From JAJPKK01 sp963781195 (lineage in GTDB: Bacteria; Pseudomonadota; Alphaproteobacteria; Rhizobiales; Xanthobacteraceae), in the NCBI GenBank assembly GCA_963781195.1, contig CAWAEZ010000014.1:124001-188000 (forward strand): DNA of 64,000 bases. The letters are read 5' to 3'. Below the pieces are notes generated by a model. The model saw only the letters and a list, made by a program, of their open reading frames with translations, was not told the origin of the DNA and searched no databases. Positions 19,595 through 28,199 of this stretch are shown one piece after another. A program made the position numbers and the translations under genes. Numbering within the stretch: the first letter of the stretch is position 1; every line of letters starts with the position of its first letter.

Positions 19595-20846
19595 GCACCG
19601 CACCGTCGCGGCGATCCGAGCCCGCCGCCGCTGCCGCGGATGTTTCCGCGGCCCGCTCTTCTGCCCGCTCTTGGGCCCTCATGCGATAAAGCAGGCGGCC
19701 GGCGAACGCCATGAGCACCACGGCCGAGCCGGGAATCCCGAACAAAGCGAGCACCATGGCGGTGACCGGCAGCGTCCACACCGCCATGGCGAGCCGATCG
19801 TCGAGGCGCTGGTCCGAGGCCGGCTCGCCGCCTTTCTCCCGCAGCAGCGCGATGATCCAGCCGAACACCACCATGTCGTAGTTGAAGGCGTAGGGCGTCA
19901 CCAGGAAGCCCGCCGTCACCAGGAGCGACACCGACAGGACGGGATCGCGCGGACGCCAATAGGTCCACGCGACCGCGGCGACCGCGGCAACCGAAACCGC
20001 GCCCTGGAGCGTCCAGGCGGCGGCGAGCGGCAGGTGTGCGATCCGCGCATTCATGAAGACGGTGGGCATCATCAGCGTGAAGATGCCCTGGCCGTCAGTC
20101 AGGATCGCGCTTTGCAGCGGCAGCACCTGGCGGATGTATTCGGGCCAGATCGAGAAGCCGAACAGCAGGCCGGTCGCGACCACCAGCGCGGCGGTCGTGG
20201 CGACCGCCGCGGCGATCGCCCGCCACTCGCGGGTGAGCAGAAGCATCAGCGGAAGCAGCAGGCCGAGCTGCGGCTTGATGGTGAGGAGGCCGAAGCAGAT
20301 CCCGGACAGGATCGGCCGGCGTCCGAGCTGCGCGAGGCCGGCGATCATCAGCGCCGAGGTGAAAAAGCCGTTCTGTCCGGCAAAGATGTTGATCCAGGCC
20401 GCCGGCGCGACCACCAGCACGAACAGGCGGTCGCGACGCCGTCCGCCGTCGCTCGCCGCGAGCACGTAGAGCGCCATCCCCACCGCGCACCACACGAGGT
20501 AGGCCGTCAGGTAGGGGAGGAAGGCGAGCGGCCACGTCATCACCAGGAGATGAGGCGGATAGGACCAGTTGTGGTGGGGAAAGTCCGGATAGAAGCGGGC
20601 GGCGAGGGCGGCGTTGTAGGTGTCGAAATCGAACCACGCCGCAGGGCCGCCGGAGAGCGCGCTGTGCGCCCCCATCCAGGTGTTCACGAAATCGCGCCCG
20701 ATCAGGTAGCCGAGCGCGTCATAGGGCGGGGCCGCGGTCAGCAGATAGCCCGCCTCGAAGATGACCGCGAACACCGTCGCGGCCACCGCCATCTTCTTGT
20801 AGAGATCGTCGGAAGGCGGAGTCGTCGCGGGCGCGGAGAGGCTCAT
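19569..20846 (-). CDS. DUF2029 / glycosyltransferase 87-like membrane protein
   Basis: 425 residues from the ATG at 20846 (a further in-frame ATG lies 15 bp upstream). About ten hydrophobic helices. The signature stretch is DFVNTWMGAHSAL, then PHHNWSYPPHLLVMTWPLAF, typical of DUF2029/GT87. That family includes polyprenol-phosphate-mannose-dependent mannosyltransferases. Middle loops carry GQNGFFTSALMIAGL and GLLTIKPQLGLLLPL, conserved in the family. The C-terminal 40 residues are Ala/Glu-rich and soluble. Sugar and acceptor unknown. It converges with and overlaps the periplasmic-protein gene by 26 bp; grpE lies just upstream on the same strand. Confidence 0.8.
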   Translation of the reverse strand: MSLSAPATTPPSDDLYKKMAVAATVFAVIFEAGYLLTAAPPYDALGYLIGRDFVNTWMGAHSALSGGPAAWFDFDTYNAALAARFYPDFPHHNWSYPPHLLVMTWPLAFLPYLTAYLVWCAVGMALYVLAASDGGRRRDRLFVLVVAPAAWINIFAGQNGFFTSALMIAGLAQLGRRPILSGICFGLLTIKPQLGLLLPLMLLLTREWRAIAAAVATTAALVVATGLLFGFSIWPEYIRQVLPLQSAILTDGQGIFTLMMPTVFMNARIAHLPLAAAWTLQGAVSVAAVAAVAWTYWRPRDPVLSVSLLVTAGFLVTPYAFNYDMVVFGWIIALLREKGGEPASDQRLDDRLAMAVWTLPVTAMVLALFGIPGSAVVLMAFAGRLLYRMRAQERAEERAAETSAAAAAGSDRRDGAVLTGPHPAG

Positions 20847-20894
20847 GGCCCCGGCTAGCACGCCCGCGGTAAAGTCGCGGTAAACCCCGTTGCG

Positions 20895-21473
20895 TCAGGC
20901 CTCGCCGGCCGGTGCGCCCGACGGCGAGGGCGCCACCCTGGGGCCGCCCTTGGAGACCCCGACCAGCGCCGGCCGAAGAACCCGATCGCCGATGGTGTAG
21001 CCGGGCTGGATCACCTGGACGACCGAACCCGAGGGGACCCGGGCATCCGGCACCTCGAACATCGCCTGGTGCAGATTGGGGTCGAATTTCTGCCCCTGCG
21101 GATCGAATTTCTTAACCCCGTTTTTCTCCAGCACCTTGAGGAGTTCGCGCTCTGTCAGCTCGACGCCGTCGACCAGTGCCTTGGCCGGGCCCTCGAGCAC
21201 CACCCCGGCATCCTGCGCTGCATCGAGGGCGCGCCGGATGTTGTCGGAGACGCCGACGAGATCCCGGGCGAAGCCGGTGACGGCATAGGTGCGCGAATCC
21301 GCAATCTCGCGCTCGGTGCGGCGGCGGAGGTTTTCCATCTCCGCCAGGGTGCGCAACACCCGGTCCTTCAACTCGGCGACTTCCTTGGCGAGCGACGCGG
21401 CTTCCTGGGCCGAATCGGTGGCCGGCTCCTCGGCTTCGGGCGCCCGGTTGGTGTTGGCGGTAAAATCCGTCAT
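20895..21473 (-). CDS. grpE: Nucleotide exchange factor GrpE
   Basis: 192 residues. A long N-terminal coiled coil (about 25-85) includes LRTLAEMENLRRRTERE, followed by DLVGVSDNIRRAL. The C-terminal beta-wing domain has FDPNLHQAMFEVPD, VVQVIQPGYTIGDRVLRPALVGV. GrpE releases ADP from DnaK. In many rhizobia hrcA lies immediately upstream of grpE; here the upstream neighbour is an amidohydrolase instead, so the HrcA that should read the CIRCE site must be encoded elsewhere. Confidence 0.97.
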   Translation of the reverse strand: MTDFTANTNRAPEAEEPATDSAQEAASLAKEVAELKDRVLRTLAEMENLRRRTEREIADSRTYAVTGFARDLVGVSDNIRRALDAAQDAGVVLEGPAKALVDGVELTERELLKVLEKNGVKKFDPQGQKFDPNLHQAMFEVPDARVPSGSVVQVIQPGYTIGDRVLRPALVGVSKGGPRVAPSPSGAPAGEA

Positions 21474-21594
21474 GAATCGGTTTCCCCGGATGAAAAAGCC
21501 TTCGTTCTGTTCCGCATATCGACATTTCGCCGGTAAAAATCAAGCAAGCGGCCTGTCGCCGTGGTCGAGCAGCGCGCCGGCGTGATTTCCGCCG

Positions 21595-22602
21595 TCAGCT
21601 ACCCGCCTTGAGTCGCTTGAAGAAGCGTCGCGGATTGGCGTCGGCGACCGCGTCGATTTCGGCTGCCGAGAAGCCGGCGGCCTCGAGGCTCGCCAGCGGA
21701 TCGAGGTCGGCCGGCGGGAACGAGTAGTCGGTTCCCAGGACGACGCGGTCGAGCCCGACCGTCTCGGCAAGGAAACGCAGCGGCTTGGGCGCATGGACGA
21801 TGCTGTCATAGACGAGGCTCTTCGCGTAGCCGGAGGGGGCTCGCGCCGCGGTATCGCCCTGGGCGGAACGGTCCATCCGCTCGTGCATCAGGTCGAACCG
21901 TCCCATCAGATAAGGGAACGCACCGCCGCCATGGGAGAGCACCAGCGTGAGCCCGGGAAACCGGTCGAGCACGCCGGAGAACAGCAGCGATCCGACGCCG
22001 AGGGTGGTGTCGAAGGTGTACTGGGCGATCTGCGCCAGCGCGAACTTCGCCGCCCGCGGCGCCGGCGTGCTCAGCACGGGATGAACCAGGATCGGCACGT
22101 CGAGCGCCTGCGCCTTAGCCCAGAACGGATCGAGCGCCACCTCGCCGATATTGATGCCCTCCACGTTGGAGGCGATGATGGCCCCGATCGCGCCGTGGTC
22201 GACGGCGCGCGCCAGCTCGGCCGTGGCGGCCTCGGCATCCGGCATCGGCACCGACGCGATCCAGGAAAACCGCCCGGAATGCTCGGCGCACCATTCGCCG
22301 AGGGTGTCGTTGAGCATGCGATGCCAAGCCGTGCAGGCCTGCGGCGGCAACCCGTAGGCGAAGATGTCCGGCCAAGTCCCGAGGATCTGATGGTCGATGC
22401 GCTTTTCGTCGAGCCAAGCCTTGCGGGTCGCCACCGGTTCGATCAGGCGGGCGAAGAACGGGCGCACCTTGAAGCCGTAGTCGAACTGCAAGGCCTCTCC
22501 CGCAGGTCCGGGTGCGAGCCGGACCCCGATTTCGGAACCGCGCGCCCGCACCGCGGCGAGAAGTTGCGGCGGCACGTAGTGGGCATGGATATCGATCGGC
22601 AC
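21595..22602 (-). CDS. Amidohydrolase 2 (ACMSD-like) family metal hydrolase/decarboxylase
   Basis: 335 residues with a GTG start at 22602 (AGAGGG about 8 bp upstream). The frame is open much further, but the conserved domain begins VPIDIHAHYVPP. Metal-binding features: IDIHAHYVPP at the N-terminus (HxH), LVHPV mid-protein, LSHGGGAFPYL, and GTDYSFPP with the catalytic Asp near the end. These place it with aminocarboxymuconate-semialdehyde decarboxylase-like enzymes of aromatic and amino-acid breakdown. It is divergent from the MmgE/PrpD gene, suggesting one catabolic locus. Substrate unknown. Confidence 0.85.
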   Translation of the reverse strand: MPIDIHAHYVPPQLLAAVRARGSEIGVRLAPGPAGEALQFDYGFKVRPFFARLIEPVATRKAWLDEKRIDHQILGTWPDIFAYGLPPQACTAWHRMLNDTLGEWCAEHSGRFSWIASVPMPDAEAATAELARAVDHGAIGAIIASNVEGINIGEVALDPFWAKAQALDVPILVHPVLSTPAPRAAKFALAQIAQYTFDTTLGVGSLLFSGVLDRFPGLTLVLSHGGGAFPYLMGRFDLMHERMDRSAQGDTAARAPSGYAKSLVYDSIVHAPKPLRFLAETVGLDRVVLGTDYSFPPADLDPLASLEAAGFSAAEIDAVADANPRRFFKRLKAGS

Positions 22603-22761
22603 CGGGGGACCCTCTGCGACATGTCGGCGCCGGGCGGCGCGGAGCGGGCAAAGTAAATTGGTCGGCCGCCGATACAAGTGTAGAACGACGCCGGAACGAA
22701 AAAACCCGAGGACGTCGTGGACCTCGATGCGGGGACGGCAGCCCACGGGTCCGGGGAGGAG

Positions 22762-24291
22762 ATGATGCCACCATCCGGAGACGCGTCGCCGCTCCATCGT
22801 TGTTCACTGCACCGCCGCGACTTCGCCACCGGAGTGGGTGCCGGACTCGGTGCGGGACTCGGTGCCGGATTGTTGGCCGCTTTGGCCGCGCCGTCGCTCG
22901 CTCTCGCGCAATCGCCGGCAAAGCCGCCGACGAAGTCCACGGGGCTCAGCCCCGCCATCTCCGATTTCGTCACCGGCTTCGCGCTCGCCGATGCGCCGCC
23001 GCTCGCAGTGGCGCGGGCGCGGACCGCGTTCGTCGACACGGTCGGCGTGATGCTGGCGGGCAGCCGCCAGACCGTCGCCGGCATCGTGGTCGACATGGTG
23101 GCGGCGGAGGCGGCGTCACCGGCGGTGACGGTGGTCGGGCAATCGCTGCGCACGACGCCGCAGCTCGCCGCGCTCGCCAACGGGGTCGCCGCCCACGCGC
23201 TCGATTACGACCTCACCTATCTGATGGGCCAGCTCACGGCGCCGCTGATCCCGGCGCTGCTGCCGCTCGCGGAACAGCTCGACGCGTCGCCGTCCGATCT
23301 CCTGTCGGCCTACATCGTCGGATTCGAGGTCTGCTCGCGGATCGGCCGCGCCAATCCCGACCACAACAGCCGGGGCGCCTGGCACGGCACCGGAACCATC
23401 GGCACCATCGCCGCGGCGGTCGCGGCGGCGCGGCTCCTCAAGGCGCCGCCCGCCGTCATCCCCGCCGTCGTCGGGATCGGGGTGTCGATGGCGGCGGGCG
23501 TCAATGCCAATTACGGCACCATGACCAAGCCGCTGCATGCGGGAATGGCGGCGCGCAACGGCGTCACCGCAGCGATGCTGGCGATGCGCGGGTTCACCGC
23601 CAACGGCGCGGCGCTCGAAGGGCGCGGCGGCTTTGCGGCGACGTTCGCGCGCGGCCTCACCTGGCACCCTGAGACGTTCGACGATCTCGGCCGCAGCTTC
23701 GACCTCGCCGCGCGCGGCTTCAAGCTCAAGCGCTATCCGTGCGGCGGGGTCACCCACACCTCGATCGATGCCGCGCTCGCCTTGCGCGACCGGCTGACGC
23801 CGCGTCTCGCCGAGATCGCCGCGATCCGGGTCGGCACCAGCAAATATGCGAGCCTGCGCGCCGGCGAAGCGTATCCGGCCTCGACCGAGAGCGCCAAGTT
23901 TCACCTGCCCTACCTCGTCGCCACCGCCATCCTGCGCGGCGCGCCGAACCTCGACACCTTCACGCCCGAGTTGATCGCCGACCCCGAGGTGAGGGCGCTG
24001 GCAAAAAAAGTTGCGCCGTTCGTCGATCCCGAATTTGCCGACCAGTTCGAAGAGAGCCCGAGCCGCCTCACCGTCGCCTTCGCCGACGGCGCGTCGCTGG
24101 AGGAGGTGCGGCTGTTGCCGAGCGGGACCGGCCGCTATCCGATGTCGGACGCGCAGATCCACGACAAGTTCTTCGATTGCGCGGCCTTGGCGGTCGACCG
24201 CGACACCGCGGGCGCGATCCTCGCGACGCTCGCCCGGCTCGGCGACGGGACGTCGCTGCGCAATCTCTGGCCGCTGCTCCGCCATGCGTGA
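22762..24291 (+). CDS. MmgE/PrpD family protein with twin-arginine signal
   Basis: 509 residues. Two adjacent ATGs (22762, 22765) follow GGGGAGGAG; the second has better spacing. An RRDFATG twin-arginine motif and a Gly/Ala-rich hydrophobic stretch form a Tat-type export signal ending around ALAQ. The rest is MmgE/PrpD (2-methylcitrate dehydratase fold): ARARTAFVDTVGVMLAG, AHALDYDLTY, GTGTIGTIAAAVAAA and GGVTHTSIDAAL. Most family members are cytosolic, so the Tat signal is notable. It begins a same-strand run with a Bug-family binding protein and a CoxL-like subunit, 90 and 20 bp apart. Confidence 0.85.
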   Translation: MMPPSGDASPLHRCSLHRRDFATGVGAGLGAGLGAGLLAALAAPSLALAQSPAKPPTKSTGLSPAISDFVTGFALADAPPLAVARARTAFVDTVGVMLAGSRQTVAGIVVDMVAAEAASPAVTVVGQSLRTTPQLAALANGVAAHALDYDLTYLMGQLTAPLIPALLPLAEQLDASPSDLLSAYIVGFEVCSRIGRANPDHNSRGAWHGTGTIGTIAAAVAAARLLKAPPAVIPAVVGIGVSMAAGVNANYGTMTKPLHAGMAARNGVTAAMLAMRGFTANGAALEGRGGFAATFARGLTWHPETFDDLGRSFDLAARGFKLKRYPCGGVTHTSIDAALALRDRLTPRLAEIAAIRVGTSKYASLRAGEAYPASTESAKFHLPYLVATAILRGAPNLDTFTPELIADPEVRALAKKVAPFVDPEFADQFEESPSRLTVAFADGASLEEVRLLPSGTGRYPMSDAQIHDKFFDCAALAVDRDTAGAILATLARLGDGTSLRNLWPLLRHA

Positions 24292-24383
24292 CCGCGCCGG
24301 GACCGTCCGACGGGTGCCCGCATTTGACGAAGCCGCCCCGGTGCTGTGAAAGTGCGGCTGCCGGAGCTTGGAGACAGACATCG

Positions 24384-25376
24384 ATGCGTCGATTCATGAC
24401 GGCAACGCTCGCGGCGCTCGGGCTCGCGATCCCCGTGTGCGCGAGCCAAATGCACGCAACCCCCGTCCGCGCGGAAGGGATATGGCCGCAGCGCGCGGTG
24501 ACGCTCGTGGTTCCGTTCGGCGCCGGCGGTTCTGCCGACCTTACCGCGCGCATCCTCGCCAGCCATCTGCAGGCGAGGTTCGGCGCGCCCTTCATCATCG
24601 ACAACAAGGGCGGCGCCGGCGGCAGCATCGGCGCCGGCTTCGTCGCCAAGGCGCCGAATGACGGCTATACGCTGCTTCTCGGCACGATCAGCTCCCACGC
24701 CATCAATCCCGCGCTCTACAGCCGGCTCAGCTACGATGCCGACCGCGACTTTGCGCCGGTGACACGCCTCGCGCTGTTTCCCAACATGATGTTCGTCGAC
24801 GCGAAGCTTCCGGTGCGCTCGGTGAGCGACCTCATCGCCTACCTCAAAGCTCACCCGGGAAAGGTGAACTATGGATCGTCGGGGATCGGAACGTCGTCGC
24901 ATCTCTCGGTGGTGATGTTCGCGGGCGCGGTCGGTGCCGAGATGACCCATATCCCGTTCCGCAGCACCAGCGAGGTCGTCAACAGCATGATCGGCGGCAA
25001 TGTCGATCTCGCGATCGATTCGATGACCACCACGGTTCCGTTCGCCAAGTCGGGCGCGGTGCGTGCGCTCGCGGTGACGACGCCGCAGCGCAGCCCGTCG
25101 GCGCCGGAGCTGCCGACGATCGGGGAGACCTTGCCCGGCTACGAGGCGACCGCGTGGCAGGGCCTCTACGCGCCGGCCGGCACGCCGCGGCCGTTGGTCG
25201 ACCGCCTTGCCGAGGGGGTGAAGGCCATTCTCGACCGGCCGGACGTCATTGCCCAGCTCCAGGCCGTGGGCGCCGAGCCGGCGCCGCTACCGCCCGATGC
25301 CTTCGCCGCTTTCGCCCGCGCCGAACGCGCGAAGTGGAAAGAGGTCGTGCTCAAATCCGGCGCCCGCATCGATTGA
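24384..25376 (+). CDS. Bug/TctC-family periplasmic binding protein
   Basis: 330 residues from the ATG at 24384 (GGAG upstream). The signal peptide ends near residue 30 (PVRAEG). Family marks are VTLVVPFGAGGSADLTAR, IIDNKGGAGGSIGAGFVAKAPNDGYTLLLG and HPGKVNYGSSGIGTSSHL, giving the two-lobed TctC fold that clasps carboxylates through the FGAGG loop. The cognate TctA/TctB membrane subunits are not nearby. It sits between MmgE/PrpD and CoxL-like genes, so its ligand may be a substrate of that locus. Confidence 0.92.
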   Translation: MRRFMTATLAALGLAIPVCASQMHATPVRAEGIWPQRAVTLVVPFGAGGSADLTARILASHLQARFGAPFIIDNKGGAGGSIGAGFVAKAPNDGYTLLLGTISSHAINPALYSRLSYDADRDFAPVTRLALFPNMMFVDAKLPVRSVSDLIAYLKAHPGKVNYGSSGIGTSSHLSVVMFAGAVGAEMTHIPFRSTSEVVNSMIGGNVDLAIDSMTTTVPFAKSGAVRALAVTTPQRSPSAPELPTIGETLPGYEATAWQGLYAPAGTPRPLVDRLAEGVKAILDRPDVIAQLQAVGAEPAPLPPDAFAAFARAERAKWKEVVLKSGARID

Positions 25377-25395
25377 AACACGTCATCAGCGTTCC

Positions 25396-27699
25396 ATGAG
25401 CACCCATCACGCCGCCCGCCCGGCAAACGCTTTCATCGGCAGTCCGGTCGAACGGGTCGAAGACCTCCGGTTTCTGCGCGGCCGCGGCATCTATGTCGAC
25501 GACGTCACGCGGCCCGGCCTGCTCCATGCGGTGATCCTGCGCAGCTCGATCGCCCATGGCCGGATCGTCGCGATCGACGCGGCGGCGGCGCGCCAGCGCC
25601 CGGGCGTCCACGCCGTCATCACCGCCACCGATATCGGGACCGTACCGACCATCCCGCTGCGCCAAGAGCAACTCGACGTCTTCACGCCCTTCGAGCAGCC
25701 GGTGATCGCCACCGGCAAGGTGCGCTATGTGGGCGAGCCCGTGGCGGTGATCGTGGCGGACAGCGCGGCGCTGGCGGAGGATGCGGCCGAGGCGGTGGTG
25801 GTCGACATCGCGCCGCTGCCGGCGGTGGCGGACCGTGCCGCGGCCGAAGCCGGCGCGCCGCTGTTCGACACCACCGGCTCGAACCTCGCGGGGACCCTGA
25901 CGGCGGTCAAAGGCGACGCCGATGCCGCGTTTCGCGACGCCGCCTATGTGCGGCGCGAGGTGTTCCAGGTGCAGCGCCACACCGCGGTGCCGATGGAGCT
26001 GCGCGGGATCATCGCCGAATGGGAGGGCGGCCGGCTCACCGTGCACGGCGCCGCCAAGGTGCCGTTCCCCAATCGGCGCATCCTCGCCAAGCAGCTCGGC
26101 GTACCGGAAGCCGCGATCCGCATGGTCGAAAACGACGTCGGCGGCGGCTTCGGCGTGCGCGGCGAGTTCTATCCCGAGGATTTCCTCATCCCATTTGCCG
26201 CGCGCTTCGTCGGCCGCGCGGTAAAGTGGATCGAGGACCGCCGCGAGCACCTGCTCGCCACCAATCATGCCCGCGACGTCGCCTGCGAGCTCGAGATCGC
26301 GTGCGACCGCGACGGCACCATCCTCGCGCTGCGCGGCCACGCCAAGGCCGATGTCGGCGCCTACATCCGCACCAACGGCGCGACCGGGGCGCGCAACACG
26401 GCGCAGATCCTGTCGGGGCCGTACCGCGTTCCCAACATCCACATGCGGGTGTCGCTCCTCGTCACCACCAAGACGCCGGTCGGCACCTATCGCGGGCCGG
26501 GACGGTTCGAGGCCGATTTCTTTCGCGAGCGGCTGTTCGACATGGCGGCGAACGATCTCGGCATCGATCCGACGGAATTCCGCCGCCGCAACCTGGTCGC
26601 GGAAACGGAGATGCCGTATCCGCTCGCCCGCGTCGTCGAACTCGATCTCTCCACCGCGACCGACAGCGGCGACTATCGCGTGACCTTCGAGCGCTGCCTC
26701 GCGGAGATCGGGTGGGCGCAGAAGGCGCCGCTCCAGGGCCGGCTTATCGACGGCCGCCGCCACGGGCTCGCGATCGGCTGCTATTTCGAGGGCGGCGCGT
26801 CGGGGCCGCGGGAATCGGCGCGGCTCGTGCTCGAACCCGACGGCGCGGTATCGGTCTATGTCGGCTCCTCCGCGAACGGGCAGGGGCTTGAGACGGTGTT
26901 TGCCCAGATCGCCGCCGATGCCCTGGAAATGCCGATGGATCGCATCCGCGGCGTGTTCCACGGATCGACCGATCTCGTGCGCGAGGGCTTCGGGAGCTAC
27001 AGCTCGCGCTCGGTCGTCATGGGCGGCTCCGCGATCCTCGATGCTGCCGGCAAGCTGCGCGGGACGATGCGCAGCGCGGCGGCGCGACGGCTCGGCTGCG
27101 GCGAAGCGGAGATCGTGCTGGCAGACGGTGCGGCCCGCGGTCCGGGGCCGGGCGCCGTCGCCTTTGCCGATCTCGCCGCGGACGGTCTGTCCGCCGAGGG
27201 CAGCTATGGGAGCACGAACCGCACCTACAGCTACGGTGCCCATGCTGCCCATGTCACGGTCGATCCGCGGACCGGCGCGGTCGAGGTCATCGATTATGTC
27301 GCGGTGGAGGATGTCGGGCGCATCATCAACCCGGCGACGTTGCACGGCCAGGCGGTCGGCGCGATCGTACAGGGTTTGGGCGGCGTGTTCCTGGAGCACC
27401 TCGTCTACGACGACGAAGCGCAGCTGCTGACGGGGTCGCTGGCGGACTATCTGATGCCGACCGCCGGCGACTTTCCGGCGGTTCGCGCCGTGGCGCTCGA
27501 GGAGAAGCCGGCCCCGCACAATCCGCTCGGTGCCAAGGGGGCCGGCGAAGGCGGCATCATCCCGGTCGGCGGGGTGATCGCCAATGCGATCGCCGCCGCG
27601 CTGCGCCCGCTCGGCGTCGAGCCGCGCGAGCTGCCGCTGTCGCCGTCGCGGCTGTGGGCGCTGATTGCACATGAGGCGCCGGTAACCCCGGCGGGCTGA
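25396..27699 (+). CDS. Xanthine dehydrogenase/CO dehydrogenase-family molybdenum-binding large subunit
   Basis: 767 residues from the ATG at 25396, 20 bp after the Bug gene. It contains the full aldehyde-oxidase/xanthine-dehydrogenase large-subunit architecture: an a/b hammerhead (residues about 15-140), then the molybdopterin cytosine dinucleotide domains. Motifs are NDVGGGFGVRGEFYPED, TYRGPGRFEADFFRERL and GAKGAGEGGIIPVGG with the active-site glutamate. The YRGPGR loop lacks the Cys-containing AYRCSFR of true form-I CO dehydrogenase CoxL, so CO oxidation is unlikely. No gene for the FAD (CoxM) or 2Fe-2S (CoxS) subunit is adjacent, which is unusual for this class. Substrate unknown; it probably hydroxylates a heterocycle or oxidises an aldehyde. 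Confidence 0.88.
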   Translation: MSTHHAARPANAFIGSPVERVEDLRFLRGRGIYVDDVTRPGLLHAVILRSSIAHGRIVAIDAAAARQRPGVHAVITATDIGTVPTIPLRQEQLDVFTPFEQPVIATGKVRYVGEPVAVIVADSAALAEDAAEAVVVDIAPLPAVADRAAAEAGAPLFDTTGSNLAGTLTAVKGDADAAFRDAAYVRREVFQVQRHTAVPMELRGIIAEWEGGRLTVHGAAKVPFPNRRILAKQLGVPEAAIRMVENDVGGGFGVRGEFYPEDFLIPFAARFVGRAVKWIEDRREHLLATNHARDVACELEIACDRDGTILALRGHAKADVGAYIRTNGATGARNTAQILSGPYRVPNIHMRVSLLVTTKTPVGTYRGPGRFEADFFRERLFDMAANDLGIDPTEFRRRNLVAETEMPYPLARVVELDLSTATDSGDYRVTFERCLAEIGWAQKAPLQGRLIDGRRHGLAIGCYFEGGASGPRESARLVLEPDGAVSVYVGSSANGQGLETVFAQIAADALEMPMDRIRGVFHGSTDLVREGFGSYSSRSVVMGGSAILDAAGKLRGTMRSAAARRLGCGEAEIVLADGAARGPGPGAVAFADLAADGLSAEGSYGSTNRTYSYGAHAAHVTVDPRTGAVEVIDYVAVEDVGRIINPATLHGQAVGAIVQGLGGVFLEHLVYDDEAQLLTGSLADYLMPTAGDFPAVRAVALEEKPAPHNPLGAKGAGEGGIIPVGGVIANAIAAALRPLGVEPRELPLSPSRLWALIAHEAPVTPAG

Positions 27700-27743
27700 C
27701 GGCGGGCGGCACCGCCGCCGATCCTGCGCTTTACTGGAGGCGT

Positions 27744-28082
27744 TCAGTGCCCGCTGGCGTTCCAGCGCGACAGGATACGGTTCCTGTGACGCAGCACGAT
27801 GAGGCGGTCCGCATAGTCGCGGGTCGCGGCGTAGAAGGCCGCATAGCCGATGCTGCCGCTCGCCGTCAGAGCCAGCACCCGTTCGACGCTCGTCCGCGGC
27901 TCGTTCCACAGTTCGACGCTGAAACTGAGATCCGCGGACAAGGATGTCGTGCGGCCCGGAGACGCCGGCTCACCGGGGTCGTCGCCCGATTCGTCGTCGA
28001 AGGAGAGCCGGTAGGACTGCGGCGCCGCGTCCCGGGAGCGCCGTGGCGGTGCGAACGGAACGGTATTGAAACTCGAGCGCAT
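27744..28082 (-). CDS. Small conserved protein of unknown function
   Basis: 112 residues. A polar N-terminal half (RRSRDAA, DDESGDDPGEPAS) precedes a structured C-terminal half: LSFSVELWNEPRTSVERVL, ALTASGSIGYAAFYAATRDY and RLIVLRHRNRILSRWN. The C-terminal pattern recalls small conserved proteins of Bradyrhizobium-type genomes. No motif of known function. The start abuts the 5' region of the divergent hybrid kinase gene, so the two may share control. Confidence 0.6.
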   Translation of the reverse strand: MRSSFNTVPFAPPRRSRDAAPQSYRLSFDDESGDDPGEPASPGRTTSLSADLSFSVELWNEPRTSVERVLALTASGSIGYAAFYAATRDYADRLIVLRHRNRILSRWNASGH

Positions 28083-28199
28083 ATGGGCAGTCCGAAAGGC
28101 TGGATTCGACTTATTTTTGCAGTTTTGCCACAACTGACGGGCACGATTATCATTCTGTTCGGGAACCGCAAGTCCGGGTGGGCATTGGAACTCCAGCAC

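Noticed and set aside
25396..27699. CoxL of CO dehydrogenase
   Set aside because: The active-site loop is YRGPGR, without the AYRCSFR cysteine of form-I CoxL, and coxM/coxS are missing.
25351..27909. An 852-codon minus-strand frame opposite the CoxL-like gene
   Set aside because: Antisense of a well-supported gene; Arg/Ala/His-rich.
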